This document shows positions 29,233 to 38,009 of a stretch of 64,000 nt of DNA, piece by piece. The stretch's first letter is position 1, and every line of letters starts with the position of its first letter. The stretch comes from Azoarcus sp. (GTDB taxonomy: Bacteria; Pseudomonadota; Gammaproteobacteria; Burkholderiales; Rhodocyclaceae): the NCBI GenBank assembly GCA_031289095.1, contig JAITQD010000105.1:1-64000 (forward strand). Reading direction: 5' to 3'. The notes under the pieces were generated by a model that had not been told where the DNA came from, did not search any database, and worked only from the letters and a program-made list of their open reading frames with translations. The position numbers were made by a program, and so were the translations under genes.

Positions 29233-31242
29233 ATGAAATTTTCGAGAAAAGCGTCCGATGGAAGACCCTGGCCGCGCGCGCTGGCGTTGGCGCTGGCGCT
29301 GGCCTTGCCGGGCGCGCTTTCCCACGCCGCGCCGCCCGCTGGCAAAACCATGCCGGGCGACGTCTACCTCAAGCAGATCACGCTCGACGAGGCGGCGCAG
29401 TTCATCTCCCAGGTGGGCAACGCCAGCATCGTGGTGACGTCCAGCGTCGCCAACAAGGTGGTGTCGCTCTACCTGCGCGACGCCACCGTCGAAGGCATGG
29501 TGAAGAACCTTGCCCGCGCCGCCGGGGTCTGGTATCGCCACGACGCCCAGACCAACGCCTACATCCTGATGGACGGCAAGGAATACCGGCAGGACATCGC
29601 CATCACCCGCGACGAGATCACCCGCAATTTCGTGCTGCGCCACCACAACGTCGTCAGCGTCGCCAATGCGGTTGCGGCGCTGTTCGGGGAACGGGTCAAC
29701 CTTGTCGAGCCGGTGGAGGAAATGCCGCCGCTCGAAATGGGCAGCACCACCCGCACGCAGAGCGGCACGGGCGGCAGCCGGAGCAGCAGCGGTAGCGGCA
29801 ACGATTTCGGCGGCAACCGTGGCGCAGGCACGGGCGGCAGCTTCGGCAACAGCAGCGGACGTGGCACGAGCATGAGCGCCGAAGGCGCGGTGACGCGCCG
29901 CAGCGGCGGCAGCCGGGGCGGCAACCGGACGGACGCACGCGAGGAACTGGCGAAAGTCTCGCAGGCCGGATTGGAGGCCTCGCTCGACATCGACAGCGGC
30001 GAGACGGAAACCGTCGAAGCCTCCCGGCTGCAACAGGCGGTGTCGACGCAGGGGCCACCCATCCACCTGACCTACAACAAGATGCACAACCTGTTGCTGG
30101 TGCGCACCAGCGACGAGACAGCTTTGCAGGACATCGAAAAACTGGTGCAGGACATGGATCGCCCGCCGCGCCAGGTGTTGCTGGAGATGCGCATTGTCGA
30201 AGTGGAACTGGGCGGCGATTTCCGCTCGGTGTTCGACATCGGCTTCGCCGACAGCTCATCGAGCGGGCCGCGCGGGCTTGGCCATGGCAGCCCGATCGAC
30301 GGCGCTTACACGGACGCGGCAGGCAATACCCGCTACCCGGGCAACGCCGCCTCGCTCGGCAACTTCAGCCCCGAACAAGCCGCGACCGCTGTCTGGCAAC
30401 TGGTCAACAACAGCCTGCGCATGCGGCTGCAACTCCTGGAGAGCGAAAACCGGGTCAACGTGCTCGCCACCCCGATGCTGGTCGCTTCCAACAACCAGCC
30501 TGCGCGGCTTTTCATCGGCGACGAGCAGATTCTGATTACCGGGGCGGAAAGCGACAGCACCACCGGCACCACCGGCGCAACCAACACCACGATCACGGTG
30601 GAGACGGAGCGGCGCAACGTCGGGCAGACGCTCATCATTTTGCCGCGCATCAACGCCGACCGCACGGTGACGCTCACCATCGACCAGGACAATTCCCGCA
30701 TCAACGCGGGCGGCGCGCACATGCCGTTGCCGCTGCCCAATGGCGAGACCTTCGATTACCCGATCGACACGGTGAACACCGCCAACCTGCAAGTCACCGC
30801 GCACGCGCGCGACGGCTTGACCGTGGCGGTGGGCGGCATGATTACCCAGCGCATCACCGATGCGGAAGAAAAGGTGCCGGTGCTCGGCGACATTCCCATA
30901 CTCGGCCATCTTTTCAAGAAAACCGTGCGCAGCAACTCGCGCAAGCAGATCGTCCTGCTCATCACCCCGCACGTGCTGGAGACGCCCGAGGAAAGCGACG
31001 CGCTTGCGCGCACCCGTGAAAACGAGGCGCGGCGGCTCGACGAGAGCGGACGCAACGAAGCGGGGAACAAGGCCGTGCAGGGCGACAGCATCTTCCAGAA
31101 CGCTGCGCCTGCCGCCCCCGCCGCGCTGCCGGAGGCTGGCGCCATGCGCGCTCCGGACGCGCCGCCGACCAACGAGCTACGCCCGGCGCCACTGCCTGCT
31201 CCTCCGCGTCATCCGTTCGAGCGCGCCATGGAGCTGCCGTGA
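29233..31242 (+). CDS. outer-membrane secretin (GspD/PilQ/MshL family)
   Basis: 669 residues. Signal peptide (to about 33), N-domains from 40, a Gly/Ser/Arg-rich low-complexity stretch (about 171-232), then the secretin core with QVLLEMRIVEVELG and the signature VPVLGDIPILGHLF near 540-555. It forms the outer-membrane channel for the pilus or secreted substrate. No Cys lipobox is seen, so assembly may not need a lipoprotein form. The tail is Ala/Pro-rich. It starts 3 bp after the PilP-like gene; a 43 bp gap precedes MoxR. Confidence 0.94.
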   Translation: MKFSRKASDGRPWPRALALALALALPGALSHAAPPAGKTMPGDVYLKQITLDEAAQFISQVGNASIVVTSSVANKVVSLYLRDATVEGMVKNLARAAGVWYRHDAQTNAYILMDGKEYRQDIAITRDEITRNFVLRHHNVVSVANAVAALFGERVNLVEPVEEMPPLEMGSTTRTQSGTGGSRSSSGSGNDFGGNRGAGTGGSFGNSSGRGTSMSAEGAVTRRSGGSRGGNRTDAREELAKVSQAGLEASLDIDSGETETVEASRLQQAVSTQGPPIHLTYNKMHNLLLVRTSDETALQDIEKLVQDMDRPPRQVLLEMRIVEVELGGDFRSVFDIGFADSSSSGPRGLGHGSPIDGAYTDAAGNTRYPGNAASLGNFSPEQAATAVWQLVNNSLRMRLQLLESENRVNVLATPMLVASNNQPARLFIGDEQILITGAESDSTTGTTGATNTTITVETERRNVGQTLIILPRINADRTVTLTIDQDNSRINAGGAHMPLPLPNGETFDYPIDTVNTANLQVTAHARDGLTVAVGGMITQRITDAEEKVPVLGDIPILGHLFKKTVRSNSRKQIVLLITPHVLETPEESDALARTRENEARRLDESGRNEAGNKAVQGDSIFQNAAPAAPAALPEAGAMRAPDAPPTNELRPAPLPAPPRHPFERAMELP

Positions 31243-31285
31243 AAATCCATCACGTCCATTTCATTACTGAACCGCAAGGAAATAC

Positions 31286-32239
31286 ATGAACGCCATCACC
31301 GCCACCCTCCGCGAAGCCGCCCCGTTCGAGGCGGCTGCCGCGCTCCAGCGCGCCACGCAAAGCGTGGGCGGCATCCTGCTCGGCAAGGACGAGGCCGTGC
31401 GCCTGTCGTGCGCCTGCCTCGTCGCGGGTGGCCACCTGCTGATCGAAGACCTGCCGGGCATGGGCAAGACGGTGCTCGCGCAGGCGCTTGCCCGCGTCGC
31501 CGGGCTGCAATTCAACCGCGTGCAGTTCACCAGCGACATGCTGCCCGGCGACTTGACCGGCGCGGCGGTGTTCAGCCGCGAGCGGGAAGAATTCGTTTTC
31601 CATCCCGGCCCGGTGTTCGCACAGGTGCTGCTCGCCGACGAGATCAACCGCGCCTCGCCCAAGACGCAATCGGCCCTGCTCGAAGCAATGGAGGAACGGC
31701 AGGTGACGAACGACGGGGTGAGCCGGCCTTTGCCAAAACCTTTTTTTGTCATCGCCACCCAGAACCCGGTCGACCAGTCTTCCACCAATCCGCTGCCGGA
31801 AGCACAGCTCGACCGCTTTCTGATGCGCCTGTCGCTCGGCTATCCGGACATGGCGGCGGAACTGGAAATCCTGCGCGGCGAGGATCGCCGCACCCTGCTC
31901 AAACGGGTTGAACCGGCGCTGAACGCCGACCTGCTCGCCGAGCTACAGGGACAAGCCCGCGCTGTCCACGCCGCCGAACCGCTGCTCGCTTACGTGCGGG
32001 CGCTCGCCGAACACACCCGCCACGGCGCGGGCCTGGTCTATGGCCTGTCGCCGCGCGGTGCGCAGGCGCTCCTGGCTGCGGCGCGCGCCTGGGCCCTGCT
32101 CGACGGACGCGACCACGTATTGCCCGGCGACGTACAGGCGGTGTTTCCCGCCGTCGCCGGGCATCGCCTCGGACTCGGCGACGTGCGCGAGGCGGCGCAG
32201 GCGGCGCACGAACTGCTCGTCGCGGTGCCAATGCCATGA
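31286..32239 (+). CDS. MoxR-family AAA+ ATPase
   Basis: 317 residues. Walker A LPGMGKTVLA, Walker B VLLADEINRASP, sensor 1 IATQNP and the MoxR pattern SPRGAQALL near the C-terminus. MoxR ATPases act as chaperones for metalloprotein or membrane complex maturation and are typically coupled to DUF58 and transglutaminase-like proteins, exactly as here. A weak SD (AAGGAAA) precedes the ATG; the stop overlaps the DUF58 start. Confidence 0.95.
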   Translation: MNAITATLREAAPFEAAAALQRATQSVGGILLGKDEAVRLSCACLVAGGHLLIEDLPGMGKTVLAQALARVAGLQFNRVQFTSDMLPGDLTGAAVFSREREEFVFHPGPVFAQVLLADEINRASPKTQSALLEAMEERQVTNDGVSRPLPKPFFVIATQNPVDQSSTNPLPEAQLDRFLMRLSLGYPDMAAELEILRGEDRRTLLKRVEPALNADLLAELQGQARAVHAAEPLLAYVRALAEHTRHGAGLVYGLSPRGAQALLAAARAWALLDGRDHVLPGDVQAVFPAVAGHRLGLGDVREAAQAAHELLVAVPMP

Positions 32240-33201
32240 GCATTGAAACGAGGGGCCCGGAAACGCAGCCGAACGGCGAAAGCAGCGCGACAGCGGCCCC
32301 GGCGCGCATCGTGCTCCTTCCCACCACCGCCGGTACCGTCTGGCTGCTGGCGGCGCTGGCGCTGCTGGCGGTGGCGATCAATTACGGCAACAACCTCGTG
32401 TTCGCGCTCGCCTTTCTGATCCTGTCGGTGTGGCTGATGGCGGCGTGGCAATGCCGCCGCAACCTCGTCGGGCTGGAATGGCTGCCCGCCCCGCCGCCGA
32501 TGGCGTTCGCGGGGGAGGCGCTGTGCGTTGCGGGTCAGGTGCGCGACATGGCCGGACGGCGGCGCGATCCGGTTGCGCTGGGTGCAGGCAGGGGGCGGAA
32601 CCACCGTCGGGGCGTCGCCGTCGGTTCGGCCCGGCGCATGGGCGACGCGCTGGCGCTGGAACTGTCGTTGCCCGCACCCGAGCGTGGTCGCCGGACGCTC
32701 GGCGGCCTGCACCTGCTGGCGCTGCACCCGCTCGGTCTGTGGCGGGCGCGGCGGGCGCTGCCTGCGCTGACGGCGCTCGTCTATCCCCATCCGGCGGGCG
32801 ATCTGCCGCTGCCCGGCAACGCACCCAGACCAGCGCATTGCCGTCAGGAAGCGGGCGATTTTCAGGGGGTCGCGCCTTATGCGCCGGGCGACCCCTTGCG
32901 CCGGGTCAACTGGCGTGTTTACGCGCGCCGGGGCGAACCGGCGGTCAATCGCTACGACGGCGGCGCGGGCGGCCCGGCGCTGTGGCTGGACGCTTCCGCC
33001 TGCGACGGCGGTGTGGAAGCGCGCCTGTCGCAGTTGTGCCAATGGGTTGTCGCCGCCGAACGGCAGGGACGCGAATACGGCCTGCGTCCGGGTAACGGAC
33101 AGGATCGCGCCCCAGGCCGGGGAATGGCCCACTACCGGGCATGCCTGGCGCGGCTGGCGCTGTATGGAGAAACACCGGCGCAGGCCACCGCCGGGTCATG
33201 A
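32236..33201 (+). CDS. DUF58 domain-containing membrane protein
   Basis: 321 residues. Two TM helices near 30-68, then the DUF58 signature GDFQGVAPYAPGDPLRRVNWRVYAR (about 210-234), where the vWA-like core begins. The vWA MIDAS residues are not obvious and the segment after it is short, so the domain may be reduced. It overlaps MoxR (ATGA). DUF58 proteins are partners of MoxR ATPases; the molecular role is unresolved. Confidence 0.9.
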   Translation: MSIETRGPETQPNGESSATAAPARIVLLPTTAGTVWLLAALALLAVAINYGNNLVFALAFLILSVWLMAAWQCRRNLVGLEWLPAPPPMAFAGEALCVAGQVRDMAGRRRDPVALGAGRGRNHRRGVAVGSARRMGDALALELSLPAPERGRRTLGGLHLLALHPLGLWRARRALPALTALVYPHPAGDLPLPGNAPRPAHCRQEAGDFQGVAPYAPGDPLRRVNWRVYARRGEPAVNRYDGGAGGPALWLDASACDGGVEARLSQLCQWVVAAERQGREYGLRPGNGQDRAPGRGMAHYRACLARLALYGETPAQATAGS

Positions 33202-33213
33202 GGAGACGGCATC

Positions 33214-33750
33214 ATGTCCGCTGAAACCGCATCGAAACCCGCCTCGCCCGAAGGACTGCTGGTGTGGCGCACACGGGAATCTTCCCGCCACCTGCTGATG
33301 GCGATGGTCTATAGCCTCGGCATCGCCACGGCCAGCGGCATCGTGCTGATGCTGCCGCTGGGCAATGGTCATCTCACCCTGGTCATGCTGGTGGCGCATC
33401 TCGTTTCCGGGGCGCTGGCGCTGCTGTTCTTTGTGCCCTTCCTGTTCATCCACCTGCGCGACGGCAAGGAGCCGCTCCTCAACCTGCTGATGCCCTGGCG
33501 GATGTTGCACCGGCTCTACCGGGGGGAATCCCTTCATCACCGCATCCTCGGCTACCTCCTCACCGGCTGTGTGCTGCTCGTGATGGGAACGGGGCTGGCG
33601 ATTGCCGCGCCCGCCGTTCTCTATCTCTCCGGGCAGCCCACGGTGATGCCGTTCGGCACAGCGGCGGCGCTGCTGCGGGTGCATCTCACTTTTTCGGCGC
33701 TGCTGGTCTTTTTTGTGGCGCTGCATTTCCCGAAAAGGTCGTTGTCATGA
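33214..33750 (+). CDS. b-type-cytochrome-like multi-pass membrane protein
   Basis: 178 residues with GGAG 9 bp before the ATG. Four hydrophobic helices at about 30-48, 54-76, 110-131 and 154-172. Histidines sit in or at helix ends: VAHLVSG, LFIHLRDG, LHHRILGY, LRVHLTFS, VALHFP, enough for two b-hemes. I infer a quinol-linked membrane electron carrier serving the multiheme cytochrome encoded next, with which it overlaps by ATGA. No close family name is claimed. Confidence 0.6.
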   Translation: MSAETASKPASPEGLLVWRTRESSRHLLMAMVYSLGIATASGIVLMLPLGNGHLTLVMLVAHLVSGALALLFFVPFLFIHLRDGKEPLLNLLMPWRMLHRLYRGESLHHRILGYLLTGCVLLVMGTGLAIAAPAVLYLSGQPTVMPFGTAAALLRVHLTFSALLVFFVALHFPKRSLS

Positions 33751-35369
33751 AATTTCCAGCGCATTTTTTCGCCCTGCCGCTCGTCCGCTTCCTGCTCGCG
33801 CTCGCCGCCACGCTGCTCCTGGCGCTGGCGCTTGATGCGCTGTTGCCGCCGCCGCCCAGTCTTGCCGTGGAGGTGGAAAAAGATCTGCCGCTTTACTCGA
33901 AACCGTTCGGCAAGGAACAGTCGCCTTTCTATCCCGCCGAACTGTCGACGCCGGACGGCAAGCTGCTCAACTGGCGCGCCGTGCCGGGGGCGTTGAGCTG
34001 TGGCGAGTGCCACCGCAAGGAGACGCTGGAATGGGCGACGTCGATGCACGCCATCTCCGACCGTGACCTGATCTACGACAGCACGGTGCTGGAAAACACC
34101 CTGGCCAGCCAATCCGGCAAGGCGGCGCACGGGGTGGAAAAAGGGCGCTGGTGCGAGTCCTGCCACAACCCGCTCGGCACCCTGGCCGGGGCGGTCACGC
34201 CCGCCAACAGTGTGCAGGAAACTGCGGCGATGGAAGAAGGCACCGCCTGCGTCGCTTGCCACGCCGTCAACCATGCCGAACCGCTGGCGGGCAACGGCGC
34301 GCTGGAAATCGACATCAATGGCATTTTCCGCTACGCGCACCCGGCGCTCCTCGCCGCCGCGCCCGCGCGGCACTCCCGCGACATGCGCGCGCGCCGCCTC
34401 AAACCATTGATGGGCGACAGCGCCCTGTGCGGGGCCTGCCACACGGAAATCCGCCCCACCTCGGTCAATGGCGCAACGCCGCCGATGAACCTTCAGGACA
34501 CCTATGACGAATGGCGGCATTCGCCTTACGCCAAGGCGGGCATCCAGTGTCAGGACTGCCACATGGCCGCCGATCCGGCGGGGTTCGTCGCGGCGCTCAA
34601 GCGCGGCGAGCGCCAGAAGAAAACGGTGTCGCACCGCTTTGCGGGCAACAACTACCTGCTCTCCAACACCGCCTTGCCTTCCGGTCTGCTTTTGGCCCTG
34701 CGCGGCGGTTCGCCGCCGGGACTCAACCGCCTGTACGACCGCGCCACTTTCACCAAGGCATTGGGCGAAACGAACGACGCCGTGGTGGCGCTGCTGCGCG
34801 AAGCCGCCGAATTGCGGGTGGAGCGCGCCGCCGCCACGCCGGGAGACGGGGGGGCGTTCAACCTGTCGGTGTCGGTGACGAACGCCGGTGCGGGCCACGC
34901 GCTGCCGACCGGCCCGCTCGACCAGCGTTATCTGTGGCTCGAAGTAGAGGCGAAGGACGCCGCAGGCAACACCGTGTTCCATCAGGGCAAGTTCGGGGCG
35001 AAAGGCGAGGAAGACCCCGATGCCGTGCGCTGGATGAAGGAAGTGCGGGACATCGACGGCAACCCCGAACGCCGCCACCTGCTGTTCGACGCCTTCACGC
35101 TCCATTACACGCGCAAGCCGATTCCGCCGCGCCAGACCGACACGGTAAACATCCGCATCGCGCCGCCGCCGGGCGCGGCAGAACCGGCGACGGTCGACGT
35201 CCGCCTCTGGTACCGGATCGCCGTGCAGGACATTCTCAAGAACATCGAAAACCAGGGGCTGGGCAAGGTCGACGTCGTCCTGCCGCCGCTGCTCCTGAAG
35301 GAAGTGCGCCACGAGGTGGCGCCGCGTGCGCTGTCCGCCCATGACGCCGCGCGGGGAGGAAAATCATGA
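33747..35369 (+). CDS. pentaheme c-type cytochrome
   Basis: 540 residues with an N-terminal membrane anchor (about 10-33). Five CxxCH motifs: CGECH (85), CESCH (136), CVACH (168), CGACH (228), CQDCH (268), with additional His residues as likely distal ligands. The spacing recalls cytochrome c554/NapC-NrfA-like multiheme proteins. The C-terminal half (about 290-540) has no heme motif and looks beta-rich. A periplasmic electron carrier beside a secretin and pilus-like machine is unusual. Stop overlaps the next start. Confidence 0.93.
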   Translation: MKFPAHFFALPLVRFLLALAATLLLALALDALLPPPPSLAVEVEKDLPLYSKPFGKEQSPFYPAELSTPDGKLLNWRAVPGALSCGECHRKETLEWATSMHAISDRDLIYDSTVLENTLASQSGKAAHGVEKGRWCESCHNPLGTLAGAVTPANSVQETAAMEEGTACVACHAVNHAEPLAGNGALEIDINGIFRYAHPALLAAAPARHSRDMRARRLKPLMGDSALCGACHTEIRPTSVNGATPPMNLQDTYDEWRHSPYAKAGIQCQDCHMAADPAGFVAALKRGERQKKTVSHRFAGNNYLLSNTALPSGLLLALRGGSPPGLNRLYDRATFTKALGETNDAVVALLREAAELRVERAAATPGDGGAFNLSVSVTNAGAGHALPTGPLDQRYLWLEVEAKDAAGNTVFHQGKFGAKGEEDPDAVRWMKEVRDIDGNPERRHLLFDAFTLHYTRKPIPPRQTDTVNIRIAPPPGAAEPATVDVRLWYRIAVQDILKNIENQGLGKVDVVLPPLLLKEVRHEVAPRALSAHDAARGGKS

Positions 35370-35767
35370 GCCGCCCATCGCAAACCCCTGCTCGTCCGTC
35401 GCGTTTTCCGAGTCTGGCGGAAATCCTGGCGCTCATCTTGCCCGTAGCGGCGGCCATCGCCATGGGGGCATATCTGCTCGCCGGGCGGCCCAAGGGCGAG
35501 GACGCGAACTACGCCCGCGCCCGCGACGACATCCGCGCCCTGCGCAGCGTGCTGTTGTCCGGCGCAGCGCTGCCCGATACCGCCTCGGGCCTGGCCCGCC
35601 TCGTCGAAGGCGGCCTGATTCCCTTTTTGCCGAAAGACCCGTGGGGACGGCCCTACCAGTACCGCAATCCGGGCACGGAATACGCATGGGAACTGTTTTC
35701 GCTCGGCCCCGACGGGATGGAGAGCAAGGACGACGTGATCGCCTGGAACCTTTACGGCGGGCGATGA
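35366..35767 (+). CDS. GspG-like pseudopilin with degenerate processing site
   Basis: 133 residues. The C-terminal part is clearly GspG-type: LPKDPWGRPYQYRNPG followed by ELFSLGPDGMESKDDVIAWN, the calcium-loop region of major pseudopilins. The N-terminus reads SRFPSLAEILALILPVAAAIAMGAYL, lacking the Gly before the Phe and with Glu shifted, so prepilin peptidase cleavage is doubtful. It sits between the cytochrome and the transglutaminase-like gene, with ATGA overlaps at both ends. Confidence 0.85.
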   Translation: MSRPSQTPARPSRFPSLAEILALILPVAAAIAMGAYLLAGRPKGEDANYARARDDIRALRSVLLSGAALPDTASGLARLVEGGLIPFLPKDPWGRPYQYRNPGTEYAWELFSLGPDGMESKDDVIAWNLYGGR

Positions 35768-38001
35768 TGGCCGCGATTCCCGCTTTTTCCGTCTTTTCCG
35801 CGCGGCTGCCGCGTTCGCCTGTCGTCGTCGCGGACGTGTCCGATTGCGTGCGCTGGAGTTTCGCCCTGCTGGCGCTGGCCCTGGCGAGCCACGCGCCCGC
35901 GTTGCCCCTCGCGGCCTGGCCAGCGCTTGCGCTCGCCCTGTGCAGCCGGTGGCCGTCGTGGCGCGGCATACCGGCCCTGCGTCTGCTGCTGCTCGCGGGC
36001 GCGCTTGCCGCCGCTGGGATAGTTTTCGGATGGATGGACAACCGCACGCTGCGGCTGGCGCTGCTCCTTGTGCTGGCGTTGAAGTGGGCCGAGGCGCGCA
36101 GTGCGCGGGAATTCGCCCTACTCGCGGGCGGGGCGCTGATCGCGGGCGCGCTCGGTCTGCTGCAATGGGGCGATTGGGTGGGGCTGGCGCTGGTCGTGTG
36201 TCTGCCGCTCCTCGCGCTGGCGACGCTGGAAGCGGCTGCGAGCGCGGAGATGCACGGCACACGGGCGGAAACGCCGTCGCCGCGCCACGCCGCGCGGCGG
36301 CGAATTGCTGCAAGCCTGGGCGCGCGTCTGGGCGCGAACCTGGGCCGCCTCGCGCTGGCCCTGCCGTTCGCGGCGGCGCTGTTCCTGTTTTTTCCGCGCA
36401 TTCCGGGGCCGCTGTGGGACATCGGCCTGACCTTCGGTTTGCCGATGTCGCTGTCGCTGGAAAAATCCGATCAGGGGCTGGGGGTTTCCACTCGCCTGAA
36501 ACCCGGACAGGGACAGACCCAGACAGGCATCGCCGAAAGCGCCCCGGTGCTGCTGGCCGAATTCGACAACTGGGTGCCGCCGACGAGCCTGCTCTACTGG
36601 CGCGGCCCGGTCTATTACGATTTCGACGGGAGCGAATGGCGGCTCGACCCGGCCTACGAAGCGGGACAGGGGCGGGCGCTGATGCGGCGCGGCTGGACGA
36701 AAAGCAGCGCGTTTGCTGACACGCTGGCGAAGAAGGTGCAGGAAATCACCTACACGGTTCGTCTCACGCCGCACAAACATCTGTGGCTGTACGGGCTCGA
36801 TTTGCCCGCCGCGCTCGCCGCCGAATCGTTTGTCAGCGCCGACTGGCAGGTGCTCTCGCATCGTCCGGTGACGGCGGAGACGAGCTACCGTTTGAAATCC
36901 TGGCTGGACTGGGAAGCGGGCGGCGCGCTCGACGACGACACGCGCCGCCGCGCCCTGGCGCTGCCCGCGACGGGCAATCCCCGCCTGCGCGCGCTCGGCG
37001 CGGAACTGGCCGCGCAGCCGCCGGACGGACGCATCGCCGCCGCGCTCGCCGCGCTGGCGCGGGAAGGCTACAAGGTGCGCGACCGCTTCACGTTCCGGGA
37101 AGGGCCGGATGCGCTCGACGAATTCTGGTTTGACCGCCGCGAGGGCAACGCCGACCTGTACGCCGGTACTTTCGTCTTTTTGATGCGCGCCGCCGGTCTG
37201 CCAGCGCGCCTCGTCACCGGCTACCGGGGCGGCAAGCTGATGGCGCTGACCGATTACGTCATCGTCAAGAAAAGCCACGCCCACGCCTGGGCGGAAGTCT
37301 GGGACGAGGCGCGCGGCTGGCGGCGCATCGACCCCGTCGACCTGATTGCGCCGGAACGCTTCGCCGACGCGCGCCGGGTGCAGGCAGCGCCGTCCGGGGC
37401 AGCGAAACCCGCTGCGCCGCGCCGTCCGCAGGAAGCTGCGCAGCGGCAGGCGGCGGATGCCGGGATGCGGCAAACGTCGCCCGCCACGGCGTCGACCACC
37501 GCCGTGGCGGCGGCGGGCTGGCGCGCCCCCGGCGAGGAGAGCTTTTTTGCGCGCTGGGTTTTCCGGCTGGACGGTGAAACGCAAAAGGCGCTGCTGGCCG
37601 CGCTGGGCAGCGGCTTTGGCGACGAGCCGGACGGCGCAAAGCGCAGCGGCTTTGCCTGGGCCTGGCTGCTGGCGGGCGCGGCGTTTTCCGGCGCGCTGGC
37701 GTTTGCCGCAGTCGGGTTCGTCGTCTGGCGGCGCGAAACGCGCCGTCTGCCGCCGCCGCAACGGCACTGGAACCGTCTCGCCCGGCTGCTCGCGCGGCGG
37801 GGTTTTCGCCGGGAAGTGTGGGAATGTCCGGCGAATTTCGCACGCCGGGTCGCCGCCGCCCGTCCGCTGTGGGCCACCGCTGTGACCGCGCTGGCAAACG
37901 CCTACACCGACTGGCGCTACGCCTTGGGCCGCGCCGACGCGCCCCGCCGCGTCGCAGCCTGCGCCCGCAAGCTCCACAACCTGATTCTGGCTGACCGTTG
38001 A
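35764..38001 (+). CDS. DUF3488/transglutaminase-like membrane protein with Cys-to-Ala active site
   Basis: 745 residues from ATGATG overlapping the previous stop. About six TM helices in the first 215 residues (DUF3488), a transglutaminase-like core at about 425-530, a linker, another TM near 650 and a DUF4129-like tail. The core keeps the catalytic His (SHAHAWAEVW, about 505-507) and Asp (RIDPV, 523). Where TgpA-type proteins have GFCEHYA, this protein has GNADLYA (Ala about 463, codon GCC). It is therefore probably a pseudoenzyme. Usual partners MoxR and DUF58 are upstream in the same run. Confidence 0.9.
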   Translation: MMAAIPAFSVFSARLPRSPVVVADVSDCVRWSFALLALALASHAPALPLAAWPALALALCSRWPSWRGIPALRLLLLAGALAAAGIVFGWMDNRTLRLALLLVLALKWAEARSAREFALLAGGALIAGALGLLQWGDWVGLALVVCLPLLALATLEAAASAEMHGTRAETPSPRHAARRRIAASLGARLGANLGRLALALPFAAALFLFFPRIPGPLWDIGLTFGLPMSLSLEKSDQGLGVSTRLKPGQGQTQTGIAESAPVLLAEFDNWVPPTSLLYWRGPVYYDFDGSEWRLDPAYEAGQGRALMRRGWTKSSAFADTLAKKVQEITYTVRLTPHKHLWLYGLDLPAALAAESFVSADWQVLSHRPVTAETSYRLKSWLDWEAGGALDDDTRRRALALPATGNPRLRALGAELAAQPPDGRIAAALAALAREGYKVRDRFTFREGPDALDEFWFDRREGNADLYAGTFVFLMRAAGLPARLVTGYRGGKLMALTDYVIVKKSHAHAWAEVWDEARGWRRIDPVDLIAPERFADARRVQAAPSGAAKPAAPRRPQEAAQRQAADAGMRQTSPATASTTAVAAAGWRAPGEESFFARWVFRLDGETQKALLAALGSGFGDEPDGAKRSGFAWAWLLAGAAFSGALAFAAVGFVVWRRETRRLPPPQRHWNRLARLLARRGFRREVWECPANFARRVAAARPLWATAVTALANAYTDWRYALGRADAPRRVAACARKLHNLILADR

Positions 38002-38009
38002 GGATTCGC

